Shown one piece after another: positions 13,960-22,900 of a stretch of DNA of 39,774 bases. Position 1 is the first letter of the stretch, and every line of letters begins with the position of its first letter. The position numbers and the translations under genes are program-made. Under the pieces are notes generated by a model that made no database searches, was not told the DNA's origin, and worked only from the letters and a program-made list of their open reading frames with translations. Origin of the DNA: a virus; the IMG/VR virus record IMGVR_UViG_3300025577_000026, positions 1 through 39,774 of that record; one strand, given 5' to 3'.

Positions 13960-14622
13960 TTAAATTACTTTAACTCCATACTCTTGAGATAACTGATTAT
14001 TAATTTCGTCCATACTTGGTTGACCTTTTACCGTAGCCCAACACACTATACTATATCTTTTTCCTCTTGTCACTGGTTCTACTCCGTGCATATAATAATG
14101 ACTGGAAGGGAAGCAAACCATCATACCAGGTTCAGGTCTTACACGAATATGATGTTCTGGGAAAATAAAATCTCCACCCTCAAAATCATCATTGAGATAA
14201 AAGACCATAGAAATATCTCTATCCGTAGATTTCTTCCAAATCTTTTCACCTCTTGGTGTGACCCAGATACTCTGCCCATCAATATGAGGTTTATAGTGTC
14301 CACCAATACCATAAGATAGAACCTGTGGGACTTCACTACTGGTTACCTCAATACCATAGAAAGGATTGATAACTTCTTTTACGGCATGATGAAGAAGTTC
14401 CGTAATCTTGGGATACAAATTTCCCATAGGAACAATTTGTGTGTCTCTTGTCTTCTTATCAACCTGCCATGATGTCTCACCTGTTCTATTCGTTGTCTCT
14501 GAATCAAAAACAGATAAATCTTCTGCGGGTGAAGATTTGATATGATTTACTAATTCTTGAAGTCCTTCTGAATTGATAATATTAGGACGAATGAGAATAT
14601 ATGATAATGGATTTTCAATCAT
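13960..14622 (-). CDS. 2-oxoglutarate/Fe(II) dioxygenase, prolyl-4-hydroxylase-like
   Basis: This 220-aa protein has a complete P4H-type active site: HxD at H113/D115 (GGHYKPHIDG), distal H179 (YYMHGVEPV) and R189 ten residues later (RGKRYSIVCW) for 2-oxoglutarate. The EGGDFIFPE stretch (148-156) is the usual GGxTxFP-like strand with Asp-Phe in place of Thr. It hydroxylates peptide or free substrates; proline in GPL or surface-loop positions of the neighbouring propeller proteins is a possible target, by context only. It lies between propeller protein A and the carbamoyltransferase and has an exact TATAAATA late promoter 19 nt upstream. Confidence 0.9.
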   Translation of the reverse strand: MIENPLSYILIRPNIINSEGLQELVNHIKSSPAEDLSVFDSETTNRTGETSWQVDKKTRDTQIVPMGNLYPKITELLHHAVKEVINPFYGIEVTSSEVPQVLSYGIGGHYKPHIDGQSIWVTPRGEKIWKKSTDRDISMVFYLNDDFEGGDFIFPEHHIRVRPEPGMMVCFPSSHYYMHGVEPVTRGKRYSIVCWATVKGQPSMDEINNQLSQEYGVKVI

Positions 14623-14640
14623 AATATATGGTATTTAAGG

Positions 14641-14648
14641 TATTTATA
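14641..14648 (-). promoter_or_regulatory. Exact T4-type late promoter TATAAATA before the dioxygenase
   Basis: The minus strand reads TATAAATACC, overlapping the stop codon of propeller gene A and 19 nt before the dioxygenase ATG. It indicates that the modification enzymes are expressed late with the structural genes. Confidence 0.6.
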
Positions 14649-17600
14649 GACCGTTGGCAACAGGACTGCAAGCAGTATTGCCGTATTCTACATTAGTTAA
14701 TGGTCCTTTAGGTGATGCTGTTTCTGTGTCGTTAGAGTAATCTATACGGTCTACTAATGATGTTGCAGCAGGAGCAACACCTCCAGCAAAGTATCCGAAA
14801 GAACTATTACCTGTTGCCGCTAAGTTATATCTAGCAACACTTAATGGTCCTTTTGCTACTGCCGTTGCGGTGTCATTAGAATAATCAATACGGTCTACTG
14901 ATGATTTTGCAGCAGGAGTATAACCACCACCAAAGTAACCGAATGAAGCATTACCTGTTGCCGCTAAGTAATATCTAGCAAAACTTAATGGTCCTTTTTC
15001 TACTGCCGTTGCGGTGTCATTAGAATAATCAACACGATCTACTATTGACTTTGTAGGATAACCACCACCAAAGTAACCAAAGGAAGCATTACCTGTTGCT
15101 GCTAAGTGCCTTCTGGCAAGACTTAATGGTCCTTTTTCTGCTGCAGTTGCGGTGTCATTGGAATAATCAATACGATCTACTGTTGATTTTGGACCAGGCA
15201 CACCTCCAGCAAAGTAACCGAAGGAACTATTACCTGTTGCTACTAAGTACTGCCTAGCAACACTTAATGGTCCTTTAGAAAGTGCAATTTGATAATCCGT
15301 TGCGTAATCAATACGGTCTACTGTTGATACTGTACTAGGAGTATAACCACCACCGAAGTATCCAAAGGAAGCATTACCTGTTGCTGCTATGTAAGCGACA
15401 AACTTGTTCAGTGATGCTCTCCAGGATGCGGTTACAGTATCATTAGAGTAATCTATACGATCAACGTCAAATGTTCCTCCAGGGTATGGAGGGTTAACAC
15501 CACCACCAAAATAACCACTTGTAGGAACTGGTGCTCCTGGTGCTGCTGGAACTGGAACTGGAGTTAATCCAATACCATTTGCAACTGGACTACAAGCAGC
15601 ATGAAGTCCTCTTGCAATATTCAGTGGACCTTTGGTAACTGTATTTGCTGTATCATTTGAATAATCCAAACGATCTACTGTTGATATTATAGGTGAATAC
15701 TTACCACTCCAATATCCAAATGATGCACTACCAGTTGCTGCACTATAAGATAAAAATGCGGGAGAAAGATTAGATCTTGTTTGTGCCCAGATCATGTCAC
15801 TTGCATAATCAAGTCTTTCTATTGACGTGGAATATGATGCAGAACCACCACCAAACCATCCATAATCTTTATTTCCTGTTGCAGAATATTTAAACTTGAG
15901 ATTTTGGAATGCAGATTTTTGAGATGCTGTTGCGGTATCATTAGAGTAATCAATCTTATCAATCCAACGATACCCTGACGGATAACCAGAAGGAACACCA
16001 CTACCAAAATATCCAAAGGAAGCATTACCTGTTGCTCCTGAAGCATACTTGGCAGTACTTAATGGTCCTTTTGGTGATGCTGTTGCGGTATCATTAGAGT
16101 AATCAATACGGTCTACTGTTGAATATGCAGGAAAACCACCACCAAAATAACCAAAGGAACTATTACCTGTTGCTGCCAATTCCCTTCTAGCGACTGTCAG
16201 TGGTCCTTTTGTGAGACCAGATACATCATTACTTGAATAATCAATACGGTCCACTGTTGATACTGTAACCCCACCACCAAAGTAACCAAAGGAAGCATTA
16301 CCTGTTGCTGCTAAGTACCACCGTCCTGTTGGCAGGAATGAATCAAATGATGCCGTTGTAGTATCATTTGCATAATCAATTCTTTCAATACTTTGGTGTC
16401 CTTTAGTACTATAACCACCACCAAAATAACCACTTGTGGGTGGTGGTGTTGCTGGTGCTGGTGATGGTGTATAAGAAGAATAATCTAATAGATTGATAAT
16501 AGAAGTATTTGCTGCCAGATAATATCTAGCAACAGTCAATGGTCCTTTTTCTACTGCTGTTGCGGTGTCATTAGAATAATCAATACGGTCTACTGATGAT
16601 TTTGCAGCAGGAGTAAAACCACCACCAAAGTAACCGTGAGTTGTGTTTCCTGTTGCTCCTGGACCTTGTCTATTAATCGTTAATGGTCCTTTTGTTGATA
16701 AGAATACAGTATCATTTGCATAATCTAAACGATCTACTGTTGATATTCTAGTAGGATTATAACCACCACCGTAATAACCATAATCTTTATTACCTGTTGC
16801 TGTAAATAATCCTCTTGCAGAAGATAGTACAGTTCTTGCCGGTGCCGTTACGGTATCATTTGCGTAGTCAATACGATCTACAAGTTGATTAAATGACGGA
16901 TTATAACCACCCGCCCAATATCCATAGTCTTTATTTCCTGTTGCGGCATTTCCTGAAGTAACAGAGGTAAGATTTCCTTTTGGTGATGCTGTTGCGGTAT
17001 CATTGTTGTAATCAATACGGTCTACTGTAGTAAGTGATGGTAATCCTCCACCAAACCATCCATAATCATAATTGCCTGCAGCACTAAAGTATTGTCTAGA
17101 AGAATTTAATGGTCCTTTTGTTGAAAGATTGAGTCCTGGTGATGGTAATAATGAATCGGTGGAATAATCAAGTCTTTCTACTGATGAATTTCCTCCACCA
17201 CCAAAGTATCCAAAGGAAGCATTTCCTGTTCCTGCACCACCAGTTCTTACTTGTAATAATGTTCCTCTTGGAGATGCTGTTACTGTATCGTTGGTGTAAT
17301 CAATACGATCTATGACTGCTGTTCCACCAGTACCTCCAGCAAAGTATCCATAGAAAAATACTGGGAATCTTTGTTCTGTTGAGTTTGCTGGTGGTACTGT
17401 TGAATCAACTACTGATGAAAATCCATTTGCTCTTGCTGAGGTTGCTGCTAAACCCTGTCTAGCAGCACTTAATGGACCCTTTGGAGATGCTGTTGCTGTA
17501 TCATTAGTATAATCAATACGTTGTACTGTTGATTTTGGACTAGGAGAAGGACCACCACCACCAAAGTAACCAAAGGAAGCATTACCTGCTGCTGCTAAGT

Positions 17601-18447
17601 TCTCTCTGACAAGACTTAATGGTCCTTTTGCTGATGCCGTTGCAGTATCATTAGAGTAATCTATACGGTCTACTGATGATACTACTGCTGGGACAAGTCC
17701 TCCACCAAAGTAACCAAAGGAAGCATTACCTGTTGCTGCTGTGAGATATTTAGCAACACTCAATGGTCCTTTTGCTGATGCCGTTGCAGTATCATTAGAG
17801 TAATCTATACGGTCTACTGATGATACTACTGCTGGGACAAGTCCTCCACCAAAGTAACCAAAGGAAGCATTACCTGTTGATCCCAAATATGCCCTAGCCT
17901 GACTCAATGGTCCTTTTAATGCTGCCGTTGCAGTGTCATTAGAGTAATCAATACGATTTACTGCTGATCGCCATCCCGATGCAGATCCACGACCGCCTGC
18001 AAAATATCCATAATCGTTATTTCCTGTTGCAGATTCATTAATTTTACCAAATCCTAATGAACCTACTGGTGCTGATGTAATAGTATCATTAGAGTAATCA
18101 ATTCTTGATATTTTAGTTTGCGTATAAGGAGCATAACCAGCACCAAAATAACCATAAGAACTGTTACCTGTTGCTGCTGATTTTTGTGTTCCACCATAAA
18201 GTAATGGACCTCTTACTGATGCTGTTGCAGTATCATTAGAATAATCAATACGGTCTACTGTTGTTTGATAAGTATTACCACCACCAAAATAACCAGTGTT
18301 AGGAGTTGCCACTACACCAGTTCCAAAGTTTGTGAGTCCTCCTGGTAGTTGTAACCAAACATCTCCTTTCGTGGACCAAACTCCGGCACCCTGTCTTTCT
18401 CTTACATCAAGTAATGAAAATATTCCTCTTTTATTAGTTGCTGCCAT
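14644..18447 (-). CDS. Kelch-like propeller adhesin A, four six-bladed propellers
   Basis: This 1267-aa protein is built from tandem units of about 46 residues. A typical unit runs FGYFGGG, a variable loop, STVDRIDYSNDTATA, KGPLSxARxxLAATGNAS. The GYFGGG strand, the VDRIDY strand and the xPLxxAR turn match the kelch motif (hydrophobic-GG, Y, and PxxR positions). Counting GYFGGG-type strands gives 24 units, in four groups of six separated by Pro/Ala-rich or Ser-rich linkers near 17.4, 16.45 and 15.55 kb. Each group ends with a cap such as ATSARANGF or CSPVANG. The N-terminus shares GIFSLLD...VWSTKGDVW with propellers B and C and is the likely virion anchor. A receptor-binding fibre or surface decoration is the likely role. 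Confidence 0.8.
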   Translation of the reverse strand: MAATNKRGIFSLLDVRERQGAGVWSTKGDVWLQLPGGLTNFGTGVVATPNTGYFGGGNTYQTTVDRIDYSNDTATASVRGPLLYGGTQKSAATGNSSYGYFGAGYAPYTQTKISRIDYSNDTITSAPVGSLGFGKINESATGNNDYGYFAGGRGSASGWRSAVNRIDYSNDTATAALKGPLSQARAYLGSTGNASFGYFGGGLVPAVVSSVDRIDYSNDTATASAKGPLSVAKYLTAATGNASFGYFGGGLVPAVVSSVDRIDYSNDTATASAKGPLSLVRENLAAAGNASFGYFGGGGPSPSPKSTVQRIDYTNDTATASPKGPLSAARQGLAATSARANGFSSVVDSTVPPANSTEQRFPVFFYGYFAGGTGGTAVIDRIDYTNDTVTASPRGTLLQVRTGGAGTGNASFGYFGGGGNSSVERLDYSTDSLLPSPGLNLSTKGPLNSSRQYFSAAGNYDYGWFGGGLPSLTTVDRIDYNNDTATASPKGNLTSVTSGNAATGNKDYGYWAGGYNPSFNQLVDRIDYANDTVTAPARTVLSSARGLFTATGNKDYGYYGGGYNPTRISTVDRLDYANDTVFLSTKGPLTINRQGPGATGNTTHGYFGGGFTPAAKSSVDRIDYSNDTATAVEKGPLTVARYYLAANTSIINLLDYSSYTPSPAPATPPPTSGYFGGGYSTKGHQSIERIDYANDTTTASFDSFLPTGRWYLAATGNASFGYFGGGVTVSTVDRIDYSSNDVSGLTKGPLTVARRELAATGNSSFGYFGGGFPAYSTVDRIDYSNDTATASPKGPLSTAKYASGATGNASFGYFGSGVPSGYPSGYRWIDKIDYSNDTATASQKSAFQNLKFKYSATGNKDYGWFGGGSASYSTSIERLDYASDMIWAQTRSNLSPAFLSYSAATGSASFGYWSGKYSPIISTVDRLDYSNDTANTVTKGPLNIARGLHAACSPVANGIGLTPVPVPAAPGAPVPTSGYFGGGVNPPYPGGTFDVDRIDYSNDTVTASWRASLNKFVAYIAATGNASFGYFGGGYTPSTVSTVDRIDYATDYQIALSKGPLSVARQYLVATGNSSFGYFAGGVPGPKSTVDRIDYSNDTATAAEKGPLSLARRHLAATGNASFGYFGGGYPTKSIVDRVDYSNDTATAVEKGPLSFARYYLAATGNASFGYFGGGYTPAAKSSVDRIDYSNDTATAVAKGPLSVARYNLAATGNSSFGYFAGGVAPAATSLVDRIDYSNDTETASPKGPLTNVEYGNTACSPVANGL
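17618..17879 (-). repeat. Exact 118-bp tandem duplication inside propeller A
   Basis: Bases 17618-17735 recur unchanged at 17762-17879, an offset of 144 bp, exactly 48 codons. They encode blades 4 and 5 of the first propeller, which share the loop LVPAVVSSVDRIDY. The lack of any silent change points to very recent blade duplication or gene conversion. Confidence 0.85.
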
Positions 18448-19267
18448 TTTTTACCAAATAGGGGCTGTCCGGATACTTCCAGTATTCCAGTTTCTTATAC
18501 TTATTTAGAATAAAAGGAGATAAAACATCTTCGGGTTTCTTTGATATTTTCTTGACTTTATCACGGACATAATGCATATCCTTTAAGTTCCACTGGTCTT
18601 CACTTTCTCTATGATTATTCTGCACATTATTAAAATCATGATGATAGTAATCAACCTCCAAGAAATTATAAATTCTTCTCATCGTTTCTTCTGGAGTATT
18701 GACTAGATCATCATACTCAACCATCAACAAATACTTATCATCGTGCCGAACGAATGCCTGAGACTGTGCCCATAGTGCCTGCTCTACAATACCATCATCA
18801 CCCATCAAATACTGACAACGATTATCATCATCCACACTGAACCCACCATCAATCAGTGCCTTATCAATAAAATTAAATTCATCAGAGTTGCGATGTATCA
18901 TTGTAATAAATGAAGTCAATACTTCTGTGATATTACGGACAGGACATATGATTTTTGGATTAGGTGTAATGTAAGTCTTTAATCGTTCTATGTTATTTGG
19001 CCAGGCACGGCAGTGGTCAATGATTATCTCTTCTTCTCTTTCATAATATTGATTCTCTATAAAACTACTAATAATCTTATGAGCATTCTGTGGTTTTTGA
19101 TATCCCTGATACTGTTCTGATTTTTTAAAGTATTCTTCCGTATGATACATCAGTTCCATTACAGAACTCACAGGTTCAGTATGAATGTTTGGATTCTGGT
19201 CAATCAAACTCTTCAATAAGGTGCTTCCGGATCGTGGAAGACCTGCCATAAAATGATATGTTTTCAT
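18434..19267 (-). CDS. Sulfotransferase-family protein
   Basis: This 277-aa protein begins MKTYHFMAGLPRSGSTLLKS; GLPRSGST (9-16) is the 5'-phosphosulfate-binding loop of PAPS-dependent sulfotransferases, followed by DQNPNIHTEP as in the tyrosylprotein/heparan sulfotransferase group. ICPVRNITEVLTSFITMIHR (about 110-129) matches the 3'-phosphate-binding segment with its Arg and Ser. VEYDDLVNTPEETMRRIYNFLEV is the conserved C-terminal helix. The enzyme moves sulfate to a sugar or tyrosine. It lies between propeller B's hydroxylase-like neighbour and propeller A, whose start it overlaps by 14 nt. A fibre or host glycan target is inferred from context. Confidence 0.85.
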   Translation of the reverse strand: MKTYHFMAGLPRSGSTLLKSLIDQNPNIHTEPVSSVMELMYHTEEYFKKSEQYQGYQKPQNAHKIISSFIENQYYEREEEIIIDHCRAWPNNIERLKTYITPNPKIICPVRNITEVLTSFITMIHRNSDEFNFIDKALIDGGFSVDDDNRCQYLMGDDGIVEQALWAQSQAFVRHDDKYLLMVEYDDLVNTPEETMRRIYNFLEVDYYHHDFNNVQNNHRESEDQWNLKDMHYVRDKVKKISKKPEDVLSPFILNKYKKLEYWKYPDSPYLVKNGSN

Positions 19268-19885
19268 TCACCACTCCTTCACCGGATTAAAAAAGAACAA
19301 CTGGACCATACGACCATTCTCTAGTGTATCACCAAAATTATAATTATGCGAGTGCCACAGATGAGTTCTGAATAATACTAAACGATTATACTTCATCGGA
19401 CACAGAAAGTGTCGTGTCCATTTATCTCTATCTAGTCCATCACCATAGACCATCGTCCACCAACATTCCTTATATGTTGGCCATCCGTGATGCTGTGCCT
19501 CAAAGTCTGTCTTGGGAATGTTCTCATAATTCAGAGTATTATGTCTCCAGAATGATGTGCCACCCTCATCAACACAATCCTTTGGGTCGGACATATAAAT
19601 TACGGCACCCCATTCCCAGGATGGATCTACATGAACGTCTTGTTTATACTTATCTTTCTCTAATGAAAGACGAAAGTATCCATTCTTATCTGCAGGAATG
19701 AGTAGTTCCTTGGCAAGATCCTCAAACTTTCTATGAATCTCTTCAGAATAATATGAACCTTCTGAGTTTTTTCCAGGATATGTATAGTCATCACCGGGAT
19801 CAGGAAACTCTGCAGTTAATGAAAAGTTCCTGACCTCTTCTGGATTATCATAAAAGTCATCAACAACAATAATATTCTGTCTCAT
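19268..19885 (-). CDS. DUF6445/2OG-Fe(II)-oxygenase-like protein with intact ligands
   Basis: ATG 19885 (MRQNIIVVDDFYDNPEEVRN) gives 205 aa; an upstream extension falls in the repeated region and is rejected. The active-site set is present: H85-x-D87 in KQDVHVDPSWEWGAVIYM, EGGTSFWRH (107-115), distal His in RTHLWHSHNYN (H178 or H180) and R192 in NGRMVQLFFFN. The VVDDFYxxPxxVR start and YNRLVLFR strand are typical of the DUF6445 group. It is separated from the sulfotransferase by no gap and is preceded by an extended -10 promoter within a 57-bp repeat. Substrate unknown. Confidence 0.75.
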   Translation of the reverse strand: MRQNIIVVDDFYDNPEEVRNFSLTAEFPDPGDDYTYPGKNSEGSYYSEEIHRKFEDLAKELLIPADKNGYFRLSLEKDKYKQDVHVDPSWEWGAVIYMSDPKDCVDEGGTSFWRHNTLNYENIPKTDFEAQHHGWPTYKECWWTMVYGDGLDRDKWTRHFLCPMKYNRLVLFRTHLWHSHNYNFGDTLENGRMVQLFFFNPVKEW

Positions 19886-19940
19886 ATAATCAATCTTTTG
19901 TTTATTATAGCATACTATTGTGGAAGTGCATTTGCTGCTG
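19884..19940 (-). repeat. 57-bp exact repeat, copy 1 (propeller B 3' end plus promoter)
   Basis: Bases 19884-19940 are identical to 28559-28615, 8675 bp away. On the minus strand the repeat holds the last codons of a propeller gene (ANALPQ, stop), an extended -10 element TGCTATAAT (19912-19904) and the leader up to the next gene's start. The genes that follow the two copies are unrelated. Confidence 0.85.
19904..19912 (-). promoter_or_regulatory. Extended -10 promoter element TGCTATAAT
   Basis: Perfect TATAAT with upstream TGC, 19 nt before the ATG at 19885; no recognisable -35. The same nonamer stands at 28579-28587 and 12551-12559 and in the early promoter at 9919-9927. Confidence 0.5.
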
Positions 19941-22900
19941 GTGAACATGCCATGGGCCAGTTCTTATCGAAAGAGAATGCATTCGCTCTTGCTACTGCCG
20001 TTGCGGTATCATTAGAATAATCAATACGATCTATGTGCCTTATAGCAGGAGATGGATCACCACCACCAAAGTAACCAAAGTTAGCATTACCTGTTCCTCC
20101 ATGTTGATTTCTACTAATAGTCAATGGTCCTTTGACTGCTGCTGTTGCTGTGTCATTAGAATAATCAATACGTTCTACTGTTGATTTTGCAGGATAACCA
20201 CCACCAATGTATCCAAAGTTGGCATTACCTGTTGCCGCATGACGACCTACACCCACATTTAATGGTCCTTTTGCCACTGCCGTTGCGGTATCATTAGCAT
20301 AATCTATACGATCCACTGTCGAAACAGCTGACCATCCACCAGTAATATAACCAAAGTCGGCATTACCTGTTCCTTTCGTTGTGTGTTGAGCAGAACTTAA
20401 TGGTCCTTTGACTGCTGCTGTTGCAGTGTCATTAGAATAATCAATACGGTCTACTGTGGATACTTTACTTGAAGGAGCTTGACCACCAGCAAAATAACCA
20501 AAGGAAGAATTACCCGTTGCTCCTATCCAATATTTGGCCACACTTAATGGTCCTTTTGCTACTGCTGTTGCGGTGTCATTATTATAATCAATACGATCTA
20601 CTGATGATTTTGGAAGTCCACCAGCAAAGTAACCAAAAGAACTATTACCTGTTGCTGCACCATAAATTCTACTAACACTTAAGTTACCTTTTTCTACTGC
20701 CGTTACGGTATCATTATTAAAATTGATACGATCCACTCTTGTCTGGCCTGGTGTTCCACCAGCAAAGTAACCGAAGGATGTTATTGGGAAGAATGGTTCT
20801 GGAGTATTTGTAACAAGTGCTGGACCCAATATTGCAGTAAATCCGCTTGCTCTGGCACTTACTGCTGAAAGACGATTTCTACCAACACCCAGTGGTCCTT
20901 TTGGTGATGCCGTTGCAGTATCATTAGAGTAATCAATACGATCTACTGTTGATTTTACACTAGGAGTACCACCACCAAAGTAACCAAAGTTAGCATTACT
21001 TGTTGCTCCTGTGTATGCTTTAGCAGCACTTAATGGTCCTTTTGCTAATGCTGTTGCAGTATCGTTTGAGTAATCAATACGGTCTACTGTTGATACTGCA
21101 CCAGGATTACCACCACCAAAGTAACCAAAGGAAGCATTACCTGTTGCTGTTATACCATATCTATCAACAGTTAATGGTCCTTTTGCTACTGCTGTTGCGG
21201 TGTCATTAGAGTAGTCAATACGGTTTACATATGTTTTTGAACCACTATCAGATCCACCACCAACATAACCAAAGTCTTGATTGCCTGCTCCACCATGATA
21301 TTTAAAAGGTGATGCCAGATTACCTTTTGCTACTGCTGTTGCGGTATCATTAGAATAATCAATGCGATCCACTAACTGAGGAGAAGGAACACCACCGGCA
21401 AAATAACCAAAGTTCTCATTACTCATTCCTGTGGAATATTTTCTAGCAGCACTTAATGGACCTCTTGATAATGCCGTGGCAGTATCATTAATGTAATCAA
21501 TACGTTGTACTGTTGAGAGATTATTATCTGAAGGATTTGTTCCACCACCAATATATCCAAATGATTGATTACCTACTCCTGTTCCTCCCATTCTCCATGT
21601 CTGGGTGTTTAGTGGTCCTTTTTCTACTGCTGTTGCGGTATCATTAGAGTAATCAATACGTTCTACTAATGTCAACCAGTTAGGATTTGTTGCGGTTTGA
21701 TATCCACCAGCAAAGTAACCGGTGTTAGGAGTCCCATAAGTCCCTGCCGCATAATTTACAATATTTTCAGTCGGGATTGCATTGGCTCTGGAACTTGATG
21801 CTCCACTATTCCTTAAAGAATGACTCAGTGGACCTTTAGGTGATGCGGTTGCAGTATCATTAGAGTAATCAACACGATCTACTGATGATAAATTATCATT
21901 ATTATTACCGGCACCACCACCAAAATAACCAAAAGAACTATCACCCGTTGCACATCCAGTACCTCTAGTTTGACTCAATGGTCCTTTGACTGCTGCCGTT
22001 GCGGTATCATTCGAATAATCAAGACGGTCAACTGTTGACACCCAATTATTGCTACCAGGAACACTATTATATCCACCAGCAAAGTAACCAAAGTCAGCAT
22101 TACCTGTTGCTCCAAATTCCCTTCTCTTTACAGACAATGGACCTTTCGGTGATGCCGTTGCGGTGTCATTAGAATAATCAATACGATCTATTGTTGTTAC
22201 TCTAGCACTTCCAGGCATTGCTTGTCCAATAGCAAAATAACCAAATGATTGATTGCCAGTTGCTGCCCCATCCTCTCCCCCAATGCTCAAATTACCTTTT
22301 ACTAATGCGGTTGCAGTATCACCAGAATAATCAATACGTTCTATTGATGTAGAATAAACTGTTCCTACCGAAGGATCAAATCCAGATCCACCAGCAATAT
22401 ATCCAAATGATTGATTACCTGTTGCTGACGATTTAGATCTACCAGCACTTAATGGTCCTTTGACTGATGCCGTAGCAGTATCATTACCATAATCAACACG
22501 GTCTACTGATGATAATGAAGGAGCACCACCACCAAAGTAACCAAAGGAAGCATTACCTGTTGCTGCTGAACGATATCTAGTAATACTTAATGGTCCTCTT
22601 GCCGATACTGTAGAGGTATCATTACTATAATCAATTCTAGAAACTGATGAATAGTAGACAGTGCTTGGGAAACTTGGTGAGTTAGATGGTTGCCATCCAC
22701 CAGCAAAGTAACCAGTGCCAAATCCTTGTGGTGCAGGAAGACTAAAAGCACCCAATGAGACTGGAACTTCTAAGATACCAGGTCCTTTGAGTGGTATTGC
22801 ATTTGCTCTGGAACTTGATGCTGCCATTACATACTTAGCAGCACTCAATGGTCCTTTGACTGATGCTGTTGCTGTGTCATTAGAATAATCTATACGACTT

